Source: Candidatus Nitrosopelagicus brevis (GTDB lineage Archaea > Thermoproteota > Nitrososphaeria > Nitrososphaerales > Nitrosopumilaceae). Taken from it: DNA of 64,000 bases. Below, piece by piece: positions 51,584 to 61,935 of the stretch. Within the stretch, counting starts at the first letter, position 1; every line of letters begins with the position of its first letter. Made by a program: the position numbers and the translations under genes. The notes under the pieces were generated by a model. The model saw only the letters and a program-made list of their open reading frames with translations, ran no database searches and was not told where the DNA came from. The stretch lies in the NCBI RefSeq assembly GCF_000812185.1, contig NZ_CP007026.1, positions 1,168,129 through 1,232,128 on the forward strand. Reading direction: 5' to 3'.

Positions 51584-51805
51584 ATGAAACCAGAAAGATG
51601 TGCATATTGTGGCGATATGGTAGATATTCCGTTTGAATGTACATACTGTAAAGATCCATTTTGTGATGAACATAGGCTTCCAGAAGATCATCGTTGTGTA
51701 AAATTAACAGTAATTAGAGCAAAAAAGTTTGGTGAAAAAAAAGTGATTAGAGATGGGGGACCAGGTTCTAGTAAATTTAAAAAATTTTTTGGAAGGTTTC
51801 GTTAA
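51584..51805 (+). CDS. AN1-type zinc-finger protein
   Basis: The 73-aa protein has ERCAYCGDMVDIPFECTYCK and then CDEHRLPEDHRC, the AN1 finger (eight Cys/His ligands for two zinc ions). A basic C-terminal tail (KKFFGRFR) follows. AN1 fingers in eukaryotes occur in ubiquitin- and stress-linked proteins; the archaeal role is unclear. It lies 30 bp downstream of the HEPN-like gene on the same strand and may share its transcript. Confidence 0.87.
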   Translation: MKPERCAYCGDMVDIPFECTYCKDPFCDEHRLPEDHRCVKLTVIRAKKFGEKKVIRDGGPGSSKFKKFFGRFR

Positions 51806-52120
51806 TCAATATTCTGCTTTGGTAGGATCAAGTTTTGAACGTCTTGCTTGGAAAAATAATGTAACAGCTAATGCAAGCATTACCACAATTGACATCCATA
51901 ATGGTTCAACATGTGTTTGACCCTCACGTGTAACAATAATTGCAGGAGCTATTACATAAATTACAGATAAAACTATCATCGCAACTCCTTGTGTAGATAA
52001 TTTTTTCCAAGATGGGAGTTTTATTCCTCTACTAATGAGTTCAATAATACCTAGAGCAATGAAAGGGTAAATTGTAAAAGCTAAGAAATCAATTATATCG
52101 ACTGAACCGGGATGAGACAT
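51806..52120 (-). CDS. Small three-helix membrane protein
   Basis: The 104-aa protein has helices at about residues 10-30 (IIDFLAFTIYPFIALGIIEL), 45-65 and 74-92, with a basic cytoplasmic-type loop (SRGIKLPSWKKLS). It abuts the AN1 gene's stop with no gap. No family is recognised; it could be a respiratory accessory subunit by size, but nothing supports that. Confidence 0.65.
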   Translation of the reverse strand: MSHPGSVDIIDFLAFTIYPFIALGIIELISRGIKLPSWKKLSTQGVAMIVLSVIYVIAPAIIVTREGQTHVEPLWMSIVVMLALAVTLFFQARRSKLDPTKAEY

Positions 52121-52121
52121 G

Positions 52122-52679
52122 TTATTCTTCTATTCTTACTTTTAATGCGATTCCATTTGAAATTAAAGCTTGTGCATTTTCATTAGGAATTGTTGCTATA
52201 TCTTCAGGCTTGAATGGTCCATATTTCTCCAAATCAACACCAACTATTTCATCAAATTCTTTTACAAATCTAACTGCAATTGGTTTTGTTTTGTGTTTTG
52301 TAGAAGTGGTTTCTAAAAATTTTGATTTTCCATTAATAATTCCAGATATTATCATGTCTTTTCGTTCGTTCATTTCATCGTTTGAATCAATAACAAATTT
52401 TTCTTCATCGGTTAAAATATTGTAAGGTATTTTTATAGAATTAGAAATTTTTTCCAGTCTTTTATTTACTAAAAGTTCGATAAGGTTTGTAGTTGTTGAA
52501 ATTATCTGATTTTTTGCCTTCTTTTCAATCCCATCATATTCTTCATTTTTTAATTTTCCAATAGTGCTTGATAGGTTTCTGAAAAAATCACTATTCAATT
52601 CTTGTATATCCTCTGATTGAAATTCTTGCATGACAATTACATGGAGATTTTTTAGATCTAGTGATTCAATAGTTGACAT
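52122..52679 (-). CDS. GINS complex subunit, Sld5/Psf1 (Gins51) type
   Basis: The 185-aa protein has the GINS A-domain (VIVMQEFQSEDIQELNSDFF then RNLSSTIGKLKNEEYDGIEK). A small C-terminal B-domain, AVRFVKEFDEIVGVDLEKYG then PFKPEDIATIPNENAQALIS, closely fits archaeal Gins51. GINS activates the MCM replicative helicase. The A-then-B order matches Gins51, not Gins23. The ATG at 52679 is clear. PCNA and PolD DP2 are in the same window. Confidence 0.82.
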   Translation of the reverse strand: MSTIESLDLKNLHVIVMQEFQSEDIQELNSDFFRNLSSTIGKLKNEEYDGIEKKAKNQIISTTTNLIELLVNKRLEKISNSIKIPYNILTDEEKFVIDSNDEMNERKDMIISGIINGKSKFLETTSTKHKTKPIAVRFVKEFDEIVGVDLEKYGPFKPEDIATIPNENAQALISNGIALKVRIEE

Positions 52680-52738
52680 ATTGATACAAAGTTAATCTTA
52701 AATGGTACGTTTAATTCTTTTAGCTTGAAGTTAGAAAA

Positions 52739-54199
52739 TTGCCGTATAAAGTAATAGGTGGCAAAGCCACTCAGATAAAATATTCTTCAGATGAGGTATT
52801 CTCTAGAATAAAACATGAGAGTATCAAGTTCATAGATCTCCAATTTACTGGTTTAACAGGTAGATTTCATCATACTACAATTTCAGCAGACACTTTTACC
52901 CCAGACCAAATGGAAGATGGTTTACCAAAACTAGATGGATCATCAATAGTAGGATTTACGGATATTGCAGACTCTGATTTAATATTAAAACCAGATCCAA
53001 GTACATTTGCAATTATTCCATGGCTTACAGAAAAAAAGACAGCCAGATTGTTGTGTGATGTGTATTGGGGCGGAGGAAGAGGACGTCTTGAAAGTGATCC
53101 TCGAGGAATTTGCCAAAAAGCAGAAGCATTTGTCAAGACACAAGGATTTGATTTTAGTAATTGGGGACCAGAAGTAGAATTTTTTGTATTTGATAAGGTG
53201 CATTGGGATGTTTTAACACCATACAAAGGACAATCGTATTCAATTGAATCTTCTGAATCACCATGGAGTCAGGAAGGAACTGGTTATCCTATGGGATTAC
53301 AAGAGGGATATTATCCAAGTACTCCATCAGACACTCTTGCTCCATTCAGAAATGAATGTGTAGATGTGTTGAATGATAATTTTGGAATTTTATGTGATAA
53401 TCATCATCATGAAGTAGCAACAGCAGGACAATGTGAAATCGACATAAAATATGATTTAATGACTAATTCTGCGGATGGTGCTCAATCATACAAGTATGTT
53501 GTAAGAAATGTTGCACAACAGTTTGGAAAAGTAGCAACAATGATGCCAAAACCAATTTCAATGGATGCAGGTTCTGGAATGCATACAAATGTTAGTTTAT
53601 GGAAAAAAGATGAGAATACGTTTTATGATAAAGATGAAGTATTAGAACTAAGCCAAACCGGTCGTTATTTCTGTGGAGGAGTAATGGAACATGCTAAAGG
53701 ATTAACTGCAATTACAAATCCTACAACAAACTCATATCATAGACTAGTTCCAGGTTATGAAGCACCAGTTTACATTGCATGGAGTTCAAGTAACCGTTCT
53801 GCAACCATTAGAATTCCGGGCCACTTTAAAGGAGAAAAATATGCATACATGAAAAGAATGGAATATCGTGTTCCAGATCCAGCATCAAATCCATATCTTG
53901 TATTTTCAGCAGTATTAGCTGCAGGTCTAGATGGAATAAAAAAGAAAATGGAACCAGGAGACCCAGTTAAAGAAGACATCTACAAAATGACAAAATCAGA
54001 AAGAAAGAAACACGGAATCGATACTTTACCTGCAAATCTCGGAAGGGCATTGGATGAGTTAGAAAGTGACAGAAAATATCTAAACCCAATTTTCTCAAAT
54101 GAAGTTTTGGACAAGATTATAGATCTAGAGAGAAGAGACCACAGAGAAATTGCAATTAGACCACACCCACATGAGTTTTATCTTTACTTTGATGTATAA
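52739..54199 (+). CDS. glnA: Glutamine synthetase, type I
   Basis: This enzyme makes glutamine from glutamate and ammonia, the main ammonia assimilation step. The 486-aa protein has GPEVEFFVF, the DNHHHEVATAGQCEIDIKYD region, SMDAGSGMHTNVSLW, NPTTNSYHRLVPGYEAPVY and SNRSATIRIPGH, the canonical metal, ATP and glutamate sites. The Tyr adenylylation loop of enteric enzymes is not evident. The start is TTG 52739, supported by a TATA-like CGTTTAATTC about 27 bp upstream. Confidence 0.96.
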   Translation: MPYKVIGGKATQIKYSSDEVFSRIKHESIKFIDLQFTGLTGRFHHTTISADTFTPDQMEDGLPKLDGSSIVGFTDIADSDLILKPDPSTFAIIPWLTEKKTARLLCDVYWGGGRGRLESDPRGICQKAEAFVKTQGFDFSNWGPEVEFFVFDKVHWDVLTPYKGQSYSIESSESPWSQEGTGYPMGLQEGYYPSTPSDTLAPFRNECVDVLNDNFGILCDNHHHEVATAGQCEIDIKYDLMTNSADGAQSYKYVVRNVAQQFGKVATMMPKPISMDAGSGMHTNVSLWKKDENTFYDKDEVLELSQTGRYFCGGVMEHAKGLTAITNPTTNSYHRLVPGYEAPVYIAWSSSNRSATIRIPGHFKGEKYAYMKRMEYRVPDPASNPYLVFSAVLAAGLDGIKKKMEPGDPVKEDIYKMTKSERKKHGIDTLPANLGRALDELESDRKYLNPIFSNEVLDKIIDLERRDHREIAIRPHPHEFYLYFDV

Positions 54200-54204
54200 T
54201 CTAG

Positions 54205-54585
54205 CTAGAGTATTGGATGATTAGTTGATTCATAGATTAGAAGTACTGAACCAATCATCATTCCTAACCCACCACAAACCATTATTGTAGTGAATTTTTG
54301 GTATTTTATTCCTAAGAAAATAACTATGCCTCCTCCAAGACCTAGAAAAATTGAAAGCATCCCGAAGATTACATTTTCAATTTCTATACCTAAAGTTAAT
54401 GGAGTAAATATTCCAGAAAGTAATGCAACTGCTGCTATAATGTAAGCATACTTTGTTCCTGATAGAAGTATTGTCTTTAAATCAAGAGGAGTTTTTTCAG
54501 CTGAGATGGTTTTTTCTTGTAATTCAGTTTCTTTTTGATTAGAATCCTCTTTTGGTTTGTCAGAAAATCTTCTATGTTTTACCAT
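54205..54585 (-). CDS. Three-helix membrane protein with charged N-terminus
   Basis: The 126-aa protein has a charged cytoplasmic N-terminal tail of about 35 residues (HRRFSDKPKEDSNQKETELQ) and three helices (about residues 47-65, 72-92 and 100-120). No family is recognised. It lies 5 bp from glnA's 3' end on the opposite strand. Confidence 0.65.
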   Translation of the reverse strand: MVKHRRFSDKPKEDSNQKETELQEKTISAEKTPLDLKTILLSGTKYAYIIAAVALLSGIFTPLTLGIEIENVIFGMLSIFLGLGGGIVIFLGIKYQKFTTIMVCGGLGMMIGSVLLIYESTNHPIL

Positions 54586-54628
54586 GATAATCTAAATTGA
54601 AATTGTATTGATTAAAATTTTTACTAAT

Positions 54629-56323
54629 CTACATTCCCATTCCAGGTGGCATTCCCATGCCTCCCATACCAGGCATTCCACCCATTCCACCCATGTCAGG
54701 CATTCCTCCTTCTGCTCCTGGTGGAGGTCCTGCGGATTTTGCGGTAGCTATAACATCATCAATTCTTAAGATCATGCATGCAGCCTCTGTTGCAGCTGAA
54801 ACAATTTGGTGTTTGACTGCTAATGGTTCAATAATATCTGTTGATTTCAAATTTCCAACTTTACCTTTCATAACATCGATTCCTGTCCATTTCTCACCTT
54901 TGATTTGTTTTGCACGTAAGTGAGTAAGTGTATCAATTGGATCCATACCTGCATTCTCAGATAATGCTAAAGGAATTGCTTCTAATGCTTCTGCAAATTT
55001 TTCAGCAGCTAGTTGTTCACGACCTTGGAGTGATTTTGCCCAACTTCTAATTTTTGTTGCTGCAAATGTTTCTGGTGCACCACCGCCTGCTACTACAGAT
55101 GGTAATTCCATTACATCTCTTACAACCATTAGTGAATCATGAACCGAACGTTCTACTTCATCTACAACTCTTTGTGAGCCAGCACGAAGTAGTAATGTTA
55201 CAGATTTTGGATGTTTACAACCTTCAACAAAAACCCATTTGTCTTCTTCAACTTTCTTTTCTTGTATCGAAGATGCAGAGCCTAAGTCTCTTTCAAATAG
55301 ATCATCTAGATTAGTTACAATTCTTGCACCAGTTGCTTTTGCAAGTTTTGATAAATCACTTTCTTTTACACGTCTAACAGCTAAGATTCCTGCTTTTGAT
55401 AGATAGTGTTGTGCCATGTCATCAATTCCTTTTTGACATAAGACTACATTTGCACCAGAACCAATAACTTTGTCAACCATTGTTTTGAGCATTTTATTTT
55501 CTTCATCCAAGAATGCTTTCATTTGTTGTGGATTTGAAATGTTAATTTTTGCATCAGTTTCAGTTTTGTTAATTTCTAATGCTGCGTTTAAGAGTGCAAT
55601 TTTACCTTCTGTAATTTTCTTTGGCATTCCAGAATGTACAATTTCTTTATCCAAAACAATTCCTTGGATAATTTTAGAATCTTTAATGGAACCGCCTGCT
55701 TTCTTTTCTACTTTAATATCATCAATGTCAACAGTGAATTTATCACCACTTTGTTCAGCCACTGCCTTTACTGCTTTAACAATCATGTCTGCTAATTGTT
55801 CAGAATCTTTTCTAACCAGTTTAGTTTGCATGGAAGTTTTTGCAATTTTTAATAAAATTCCGTTATCAGTTGGAGAAACATTATCTGCAATTTGATCTAA
55901 GAACTCTTTTGCTTTTCGTCCTGCCTTTCTGTATCCGTCAACAATGATTGTTGGGTGTACATCTTGTAAGACAAGTGTTTCAGCATGTTCTAGTAATGCA
56001 CCAGCCAATACTACTGCAGATGTTGTTCCATCACCTACTTCATTATCAGTGGTTTTTGAAATTTCAACTAGCATTTTTGCTGCTGGGTGTTGAACATCAA
56101 TTTCTTTTAGAATTGTTGCTCCATCATTTGTAATTGTAACGTCGCCTAGAGAATCAACTAGCATCTTATCCATTCCTTTTGGACCAAGACTAGTATGCAC
56201 AATTTCGGCAATAATTTTGGCAGCTGCAATATTGTTTTTTTGAGCTTCTCTTCCCTTTACCTGACTTGCGTCATCTTTGAGAACTACAACCGGCATGTTG
56301 CCTTTTGGAGTTTGTGCTGCCAT
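54629..56323 (-). CDS. Thermosome subunit (group II chaperonin)
   Basis: The 564-aa protein is an ATP-dependent folding chamber subunit. It has [20 protein letters not shown], the ATP site [10 protein letters not shown] and [15 protein letters not shown], and VVAGGGAPE typical of group II chaperonins. The C-terminus is a Gly/Met-rich repeat ([18 protein letters not shown]). Length is normal. Thaumarchaea usually have more than one subunit gene; only this one is here. Confidence 0.96.
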   Translation of the reverse strand: MAAQTPKGNMPVVVLKDDASQVKGREAQKNNIAAAKIIAEIVHTSLGPKGMDKMLVDSLGDVTITNDGATILKEIDVQHPAAKMLVEISKTTDNEVGDGTTSAVVLAGALLEHAETLVLQDVHPTIIVDGYRKAGRKAKEFLDQIADNVSPTDNGILLKIAKTSMQTKLVRKDSEQLADMIVKAVKAVAEQSGDKFTVDIDDIKVEKKAGGSIKDSKIIQGIVLDKEIVHSGMPKKITEGKIALLNAALEINKTETDAKINISNPQQMKAFLDEENKMLKTMVDKVIGSGANVVLCQKGIDDMAQHYLSKAGILAVRRVKESDLSKLAKATGARIVTNLDDLFERDLGSASSIQEKKVEEDKWVFVEGCKHPKSVTLLLRAGSQRVVDEVERSVHDSLMVVRDVMELPSVVAGGGAPETFAATKIRSWAKSLQGREQLAAEKFAEALEAIPLALSENAGMDPIDTLTHLRAKQIKGEKWTGIDVMKGKVGNLKSTDIIEPLAVKHQIVSAATEAACMILRIDDVIATAKSAGPPPGAEGGMPDMGGMGGMPGMGGMGMPPGMGM

Positions 56324-56428
56324 AGATCAAAACGTCAGATTTCAAAATATATAGCTAGCTTCTTGTTTTTTCTAAAAAATTAGAAGAAAGATCGCTGTTC
56401 TTAAATTAGGAAAATCAAGTTGAAAATC

Positions 56429-57748
56429 ATGGCTGATTCAAACAAAGAATCGTACGATAAGGTATTTTCTAGTCTTGAAAAGCATCATGAATGGTTTGAA
56501 AATTCAATTCCGCTAATTGCTAGTGAGAATATTCCTAGTCCGGCCGTTAGAGAGGCCGTAATGTCAGATTTTGGTAATAGATATGCAGAAGGCTGGCCTG
56601 GTGAGCGAGTCTATGCTGGATGTACCTACATCGATGAAGTTGAGATTCAATGCATGGAGTTAGCTCAAAAATTATTCAAAGCTGAATTTGCAGATGTCAG
56701 AAGTGTTTCTGGCGTGGTTGCAAACTTGGCAATTTATTCAGCTTATTCAAATCCAGGAGATGTAATGATTGCATCATCAATTCCTGCAGGAGGTCACATC
56801 TCACATGGAAAGAAAGAACATTCAGGAACTGCAGGATTAGTTCATGGATTAGACATTGAATTCTTTGCATTTGATCCTGAAGAAATGACATTAGATGTTG
56901 ATAAGACAAAAGCTAAAGTTGAAGATTTGAAATCACAAGGAAAATTACCAAAGATTGCAATGTTTGGTGGTTCGGTATTTTTATTTCCACACCCAGTAAA
57001 AGAATTAGCTGAATTTCTAAAGGGTCATGGTATGCACATTAACTACGATGCAGCACATGTTGCAGGATTAATTGCAGGTGGAAAATTCCAAGATCCACTT
57101 AGAGAAGGAACCGATACAATGACTATGAGTACTCACAAAACTTTGTTTGGTCCACAAGGAGGGTTAGTAATAGGATCTGAAGAACATGCAGAACCAATCA
57201 AAAAAGCAATGTTCCCAGGATTAACAAGTAGTCATCACATTCATCACATGGGTGCAAAGGCAGTTGCATTTGCCGAAGCTTTAGAGTTTGGTAAAGATTA
57301 TGCAGAGCAGACAATTAAAAATGCAAAAGCATTAGCTTCCGAATTAAACAATGTAGGATTCAAAGTGTTAGGAGAGAAAAGAGGTTACACAGAATCACAC
57401 CAGACAGTTGTTAACGTTTTAGATTATGGCGATGGTGGAACTATTGAAGCTGATTTAGAAAAAGCAAACATCATTGTTAATCGTCAATTAATTCCAGGAG
57501 ATTTGAAAGCAGGTCGTCACTATATGCACCCAGGTGGAATTCGTTTGGGAACATCTGAGATTACTCGTTTAGGTATGAAAGAATCTGAAATGAAAGAGAT
57601 TGCATCTTTGTTGAAACAAGTTGTTGTTGATAAGAAAGATGCAGGAGAAATTGCAGCACGTGTTAAAGAGTTCAAAACAGATTTCAAGAAAACACAATAT
57701 TGTTTTGATAACAAACTTGGTGCCTACGAATACGTAAAATTACGTTAA
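56429..57748 (+). CDS. glyA: Serine hydroxymethyltransferase
   Basis: This PLP enzyme interconverts serine and glycine with a one-carbon-charged pterin. The 439-aa protein has the opening NKESYDKVFSSLEKHHEWFE, YAEGWPGERVYAGCTYIDEV, MSTHKTLFGPQGG (Schiff-base Lys) and HPGGIRLGTSEITRLG. I chose ATG 56429, about 25 bp after a TATA-like TTCTTAAATTAG; TTG 56420 is less likely. It overlaps the 3' end of the convergent DP2 gene by 4 bp. It supplies one-carbon units that PanB consumes. Confidence 0.95.
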   Translation: MADSNKESYDKVFSSLEKHHEWFENSIPLIASENIPSPAVREAVMSDFGNRYAEGWPGERVYAGCTYIDEVEIQCMELAQKLFKAEFADVRSVSGVVANLAIYSAYSNPGDVMIASSIPAGGHISHGKKEHSGTAGLVHGLDIEFFAFDPEEMTLDVDKTKAKVEDLKSQGKLPKIAMFGGSVFLFPHPVKELAEFLKGHGMHINYDAAHVAGLIAGGKFQDPLREGTDTMTMSTHKTLFGPQGGLVIGSEEHAEPIKKAMFPGLTSSHHIHHMGAKAVAFAEALEFGKDYAEQTIKNAKALASELNNVGFKVLGEKRGYTESHQTVVNVLDYGDGGTIEADLEKANIIVNRQLIPGDLKAGRHYMHPGGIRLGTSEITRLGMKESEMKEIASLLKQVVVDKKDAGEIAARVKEFKTDFKKTQYCFDNKLGAYEYVKLR

Positions 57749-60700
57749 TTCACAAAATCAGTTAACAATTGTTGGGAACCATCACCTTTTCCAAAGAGCA
57801 GTTCAATTTCATCTGACAACGTCATGATTCTTCCTTTCAGATATGGGTCAACATCATATTTTGTGACTAGTTTCTTTGCTAATGGAAGATATTTCTCAAT
57901 TGATGGTCTGGTAATAGTTTGCAATAATTTGTGGCCACAAGTACATTTTTGAAGTAACGGCATTCGTCTATACTTTGCACCACATGCTGTACAACGGAAT
58001 TTTTGTTTTGCATATGCCCGAATGTTTCCCATTATATCAGGAATTAGGTGTGTTTGTATTAGATATGAAACAATTTCTTTTGTTTCAACAGCATTGATGA
58101 TATCTGCATTTTTAATTTGCAAGTCAAGCTTGTCAACCATTGATTCAAGTGTTGAATATGCACTTCGTGATTTTGATGAGGTTAGAGTTGTCGTTTCATG
58201 TGTAAAGAAATAATCATGAAAGATGTTTTCATCACCAGTATCTTTTCGCATAGCTAAAGTTTCAATATTTCTGATGTCGCCTGATTTCTCATGATTGAGG
58301 GTTGATTCATAAAATGCGAGTGGGAATTTTTTTGCTACCTCAAAGTTATGTGCCTGAGTTTGTGCCTCATGGGGTAAAACAATTGGTTGAATTAGTAATG
58401 GTGCGTCCATTAATCCTCCAATTTTATCAGATAGAAACTGTCTTGAAAAGTTGAGTAATGCATCAAGTAATAACATGACAGAGTCGGCATCCCCATCTGC
58501 ATCTCTTCTTTTTGCTGAATGCCAAATAGGACTAGCAAAACAGACGTGAGTTTTAGTATATCCAATTAGTCGGCCTGTAATTCCTACAGAGGTATGAGGT
58601 GCAAGACCAATTACCAAATGTCCTAACAAATCCTGTGTATTTTTTAGATTGTAAAATGATTGTTTACCAAAAAATTTCTGTAATTCAAAATCAATGTACT
58701 TTGATACATTCACAAGATATTGTGCACTCTCTAAGGGAATAATCACATCTTGCATCTTCAGTTCGATTAATTGCTCATCGTTTGTGATAGAATTTCCGTT
58801 TACATCTTTTTCATACCCAAGATTTTTGATTTGATCAACTGTAGTTCCAATCCAGGAAAGTTTGAAGTGTGTTAATGGTGAATTTGTTGCATCGAATCTA
58901 ACTGTACCATCTTTGAATACAGACAATCCAAAGTTTTGTCTAATCAATCCCTTTTCTAATGGTTCAGGAATTTTTTCTTGATTGATTAGCTGTTCTACGC
59001 CTTTAAACGGTGATTTTGCGCGTATTCCGAGTTTTTCCTGTGCTGAAATCAGACTTTGTTTTAGTGGAAACTGTTTGTATGAAAATCCATTTGCGTCACG
59101 CTTACATTTTTCACAATGTGGTGTTTCTAACTCATCTTTACAAATTCTACAAATGTAATATTTTGTAGTTTTCTTACCACATTTTGTACAAATTATTCCA
59201 ATTGATGGTATGTTACAGTTATCACATCGACGATTATTTAGATTTGAGAAAAATGATTCAGATTTTGCTGATGCTTTTAGAATATCGCGAGTAATTCCTC
59301 CTTTTTCTGCAACAGGAAATAGAACATGAACCGGTGGTTTCATTAAACGAGGAGCTGCCTTTTCAGGTCTGCCAATTCTAACGCCAATTGATTTTGAAAA
59401 TTTGTTTTTGATTTCAATTCCGGTGTTTTTGGATAATAATTCTAAGACAGAGCTGGAACTGCCAAAATCCAGGGAATTGCCAAAAATCAGATGGTTTAAA
59501 ATTTGAACATCTATCCCAGATATGATTATTTTGTCATCTGAAACTTTGTGTGGGATCCCCGCATTTTCAAAAATTTGTTTTTTTGAGATTTCATAGTGAA
59601 TCTCATTTTCTGATTTTAAAATTGGACTTGTGATTTGTTTTAGTTCTTCAGTTGTGATGAAATTCCAATAATACAGAAATTTTGGATGTAAAGGAATTTT
59701 CAGTTCTTTTGATAGTAAAATGGCCTCAACAAAGGTAGGAGTTTTTGTTAGAAATTCGAGTCGAACGTCATTTTTAGAAAGTTTAGCCTTGAGATACTCA
59801 ATCCAAACTTCTTCTACCATTGGTGTTGGAATTAATTCTGCATTGTTTTCTAGAAAATCACCAAATGTGATTAGGATGTCACCTAAATGCAGAATTTTTT
59901 CAATATCATGTTTAATCTGAATTCCGTGTTCTGTATCTTGAATTTTAACAACTTCGCCTCCCTTCAATCTAACAATGGGTGTTTCAAGAGAATCAACAAA
60001 TGCAACTGTAGCGCCTTTACTAGGCTTGTCTAGTTTGATTTGTGTTCCCACAGCAATGGTATGATCTAAAATTTCAGCAATAACCGGATGTAGACCTACG
60101 CTTGCAAAACCAGTATTGCATGCACGCCCATATCTGAGTCTAAACCCTCCTGTTTTGTTGGGCATGGACAACACGGACCTGCCTGTGATGACCTCTTTCA
60201 TACGTTTTTCAGATGCATCATCACCAGATTCTCCTTTCTGGACAGCACCTTGAATTTCATGTAACCACTCCCACCCTTCGAGATTATACTGCTCAATTCG
60301 TTTTAGAAGTTTTTTTGATCTTCCAATTAATCCGTCATTTAGTACACGTAATGCACCACCTCTTACCCTGTCAGTTTTAATTCGTGTCATGTTACGATGA
60401 TTAACTACTTCATCTGGGTCTGTTCCTTCTCCTTCAAGTTCAACAGGTAAATTTGAGATTACAGTTTTGATATCATCATCAGAAACATGGAACTGAAAAC
60501 TTTGTTTTGCTTCACTTTCATAGATTCTTAACTCTTCTACAAACCTTCCAGTCTCGTCATCAAAACAATCGGCCTGATATTTTTCGAGTCCAACTGCGCG
60601 TCTCACGTGATCAGCTATCAACATTGTGACAGCCGATTCAGTTCCTCCTGCTGACCTCATTGGTCCTGCAATTGACACCGAGAGATATTCAGAACCATCT

Positions 60701-61122
60701 TTGTTGTTTTTAATTTTAATTTCACTAATTCCTTGTAATGGTGCAATTGTCACACCTTCTGTTACAATAGCTAAACCGACTCGAACAGCATGATCTAATC
60801 TATCTTCTAAACTTGCGTCTGAAGACTGATACTTTCCTAGAGCAATCTCTTTGGACATAATAAGAGCGGCGTTTTCCTTTCCAGTTTTATCTAATAATTC
60901 ACGTAGAGGCGTAGCAATATCAATATCATGCATTTTAGCTACTCGTTCCGCTAAATCAAACGCGATTTTCGGCTCTATTATTCCAGAAGAGTCTAAAAGC
61001 GTTGATTTTGCATCTGCTGCGGTCTCAAATTCCTTGTAAACCTGTTTAGAGAGTTCTTCATAGTATTCTGAATAATTTTGTGGAATATTGATCTCTTTGG
61101 TATAATTTGCTGTTGTGGACAT
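57745..61122 (-). CDS. polC: DNA polymerase D large subunit DP2
   Basis: DP2 is the catalytic polymerase subunit of archaeal PolD (partner DP1). The 1125-aa protein has the family N-terminal domain (QNYSEYYEELSKQVYKEFE ... PMRSAGGTESAV). The catalytic Asp-rich loop is in KRRDADGDADSVMLLLD, where Asp in DGD should bind metal. A zinc cluster (CDNCNIPSIGIICTKCGKK, then CRICKDELETPHCEKC) and a C-terminal Cys-rich region (CTACGAKYRR ... CTCGHKL) are present. No intein is visible, as length is near 1100 aa. The DP1 gene is not in the window. Confidence 0.95.
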   Translation of the reverse strand: MSTTANYTKEINIPQNYSEYYEELSKQVYKEFETAADAKSTLLDSSGIIEPKIAFDLAERVAKMHDIDIATPLRELLDKTGKENAALIMSKEIALGKYQSSDASLEDRLDHAVRVGLAIVTEGVTIAPLQGISEIKIKNNKDGSEYLSVSIAGPMRSAGGTESAVTMLIADHVRRAVGLEKYQADCFDDETGRFVEELRIYESEAKQSFQFHVSDDDIKTVISNLPVELEGEGTDPDEVVNHRNMTRIKTDRVRGGALRVLNDGLIGRSKKLLKRIEQYNLEGWEWLHEIQGAVQKGESGDDASEKRMKEVITGRSVLSMPNKTGGFRLRYGRACNTGFASVGLHPVIAEILDHTIAVGTQIKLDKPSKGATVAFVDSLETPIVRLKGGEVVKIQDTEHGIQIKHDIEKILHLGDILITFGDFLENNAELIPTPMVEEVWIEYLKAKLSKNDVRLEFLTKTPTFVEAILLSKELKIPLHPKFLYYWNFITTEELKQITSPILKSENEIHYEISKKQIFENAGIPHKVSDDKIIISGIDVQILNHLIFGNSLDFGSSSSVLELLSKNTGIEIKNKFSKSIGVRIGRPEKAAPRLMKPPVHVLFPVAEKGGITRDILKASAKSESFFSNLNNRRCDNCNIPSIGIICTKCGKKTTKYYICRICKDELETPHCEKCKRDANGFSYKQFPLKQSLISAQEKLGIRAKSPFKGVEQLINQEKIPEPLEKGLIRQNFGLSVFKDGTVRFDATNSPLTHFKLSWIGTTVDQIKNLGYEKDVNGNSITNDEQLIELKMQDVIIPLESAQYLVNVSKYIDFELQKFFGKQSFYNLKNTQDLLGHLVIGLAPHTSVGITGRLIGYTKTHVCFASPIWHSAKRRDADGDADSVMLLLDALLNFSRQFLSDKIGGLMDAPLLIQPIVLPHEAQTQAHNFEVAKKFPLAFYESTLNHEKSGDIRNIETLAMRKDTGDENIFHDYFFTHETTTLTSSKSRSAYSTLESMVDKLDLQIKNADIINAVETKEIVSYLIQTHLIPDIMGNIRAYAKQKFRCTACGAKYRRMPLLQKCTCGHKLLQTITRPSIEKYLPLAKKLVTKYDVDPYLKGRIMTLSDEIELLFGKGDGSQQLLTDFVN

Positions 61123-61130
61123 GTAGAAGG

Positions 61131-61871
61131 TTAGTTTTTGATGGCTTTGGCTATTTCGGTTAGTTTTTCCAAGTTCTTGCTATCCTCAAGAAGTGTTCCA
61201 ATTACCAAAGCATCAGCGCCTGCATCTGTCAATGATTTTGCTGTTTGGGCATCTCGTATCCCTCCACCAACAATCAAGAATCCCTGAAAGACCTTTCTCA
61301 CAGTTGCAACCATTTCAGGTGTAACATTGGTTTTTGCGCCTGAGCCTGCCTCTAGGTAAACAAATCGCATACCAAAGAATTGAGCCGCTAGAGAGTATGC
61401 AGCTGCGATTTTCGGCTTATCAAATGGAATTCCTCTAACATTGCCCACAAACCAGGCAGAGGTTCCTTCTCCAATAACCAAATAGGATGTTGGAAGCGGT
61501 TCAAGACCAAATTTGAGCACGTTTGGAGCACCAAGGGCTTGTGCCTGTGTAATATAATATGGGTTCTCAGAATTCATTAGAGAACTGAATAATATGGCAT
61601 CTGCCTGAGGTACAACCCCAGTAATGTTGCCTGGAAATAGAATAATTGGGATATTTACTGCGCTTTTGAGGTTTTTGACCACTTCGGCCATCTCCATCTG
61701 ATCAGTTGCAGATGAACCGCCTACCAGTATTGATGCTGCGCCTATCTGTTCAACATCTTTTGCCAGTTTTACTGCAGAATCTATCTGAGATACCTCTGAA
61801 TCGATTAGTACGAACAATAATGGTGACTTTTTACGCTCAGAAAGGAGCAATTCTTCTACTTTTCCGGTCAT
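61131..61871 (-). CDS. Geranylgeranylglyceryl phosphate synthase
   Basis: This is a TIM-barrel prenyltransferase that attaches geranylgeranyl to G1P, the first ether bond of archaeal lipids. The 246-aa protein has PLLFVLIDSEVSQIDSA, ASILVGGSSATDQ, IILFPGNITGVVPQADAILF, YLEAGSGAKTNVTPEMV and VGGGIRDAQTAKSLTDAGAD. PcrB alternatives are excluded by archaeal context. A TATA-like ACTTAAAGG about 26 bp upstream and a GGGGG stretch just before the ATG support the start. The DP2 gene follows 8 bp after it. Confidence 0.94.
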   Translation of the reverse strand: MTGKVEELLLSERKKSPLLFVLIDSEVSQIDSAVKLAKDVEQIGAASILVGGSSATDQMEMAEVVKNLKSAVNIPIILFPGNITGVVPQADAILFSSLMNSENPYYITQAQALGAPNVLKFGLEPLPTSYLVIGEGTSAWFVGNVRGIPFDKPKIAAAYSLAAQFFGMRFVYLEAGSGAKTNVTPEMVATVRKVFQGFLIVGGGIRDAQTAKSLTDAGADALVIGTLLEDSKNLEKLTEIAKAIKN

Positions 61872-61935
61872 GTTCCCCCTTCAAGGATGACCCTTTAAGT
61901 TTTATTCAAGTACTGGTATACAGATTTGTATAGCT

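Noticed and set aside
57745..61122. Intein in the PolD DP2 gene
   Set aside because: Length is near 1100 aa and the catalytic region is continuous, so no intein is present.
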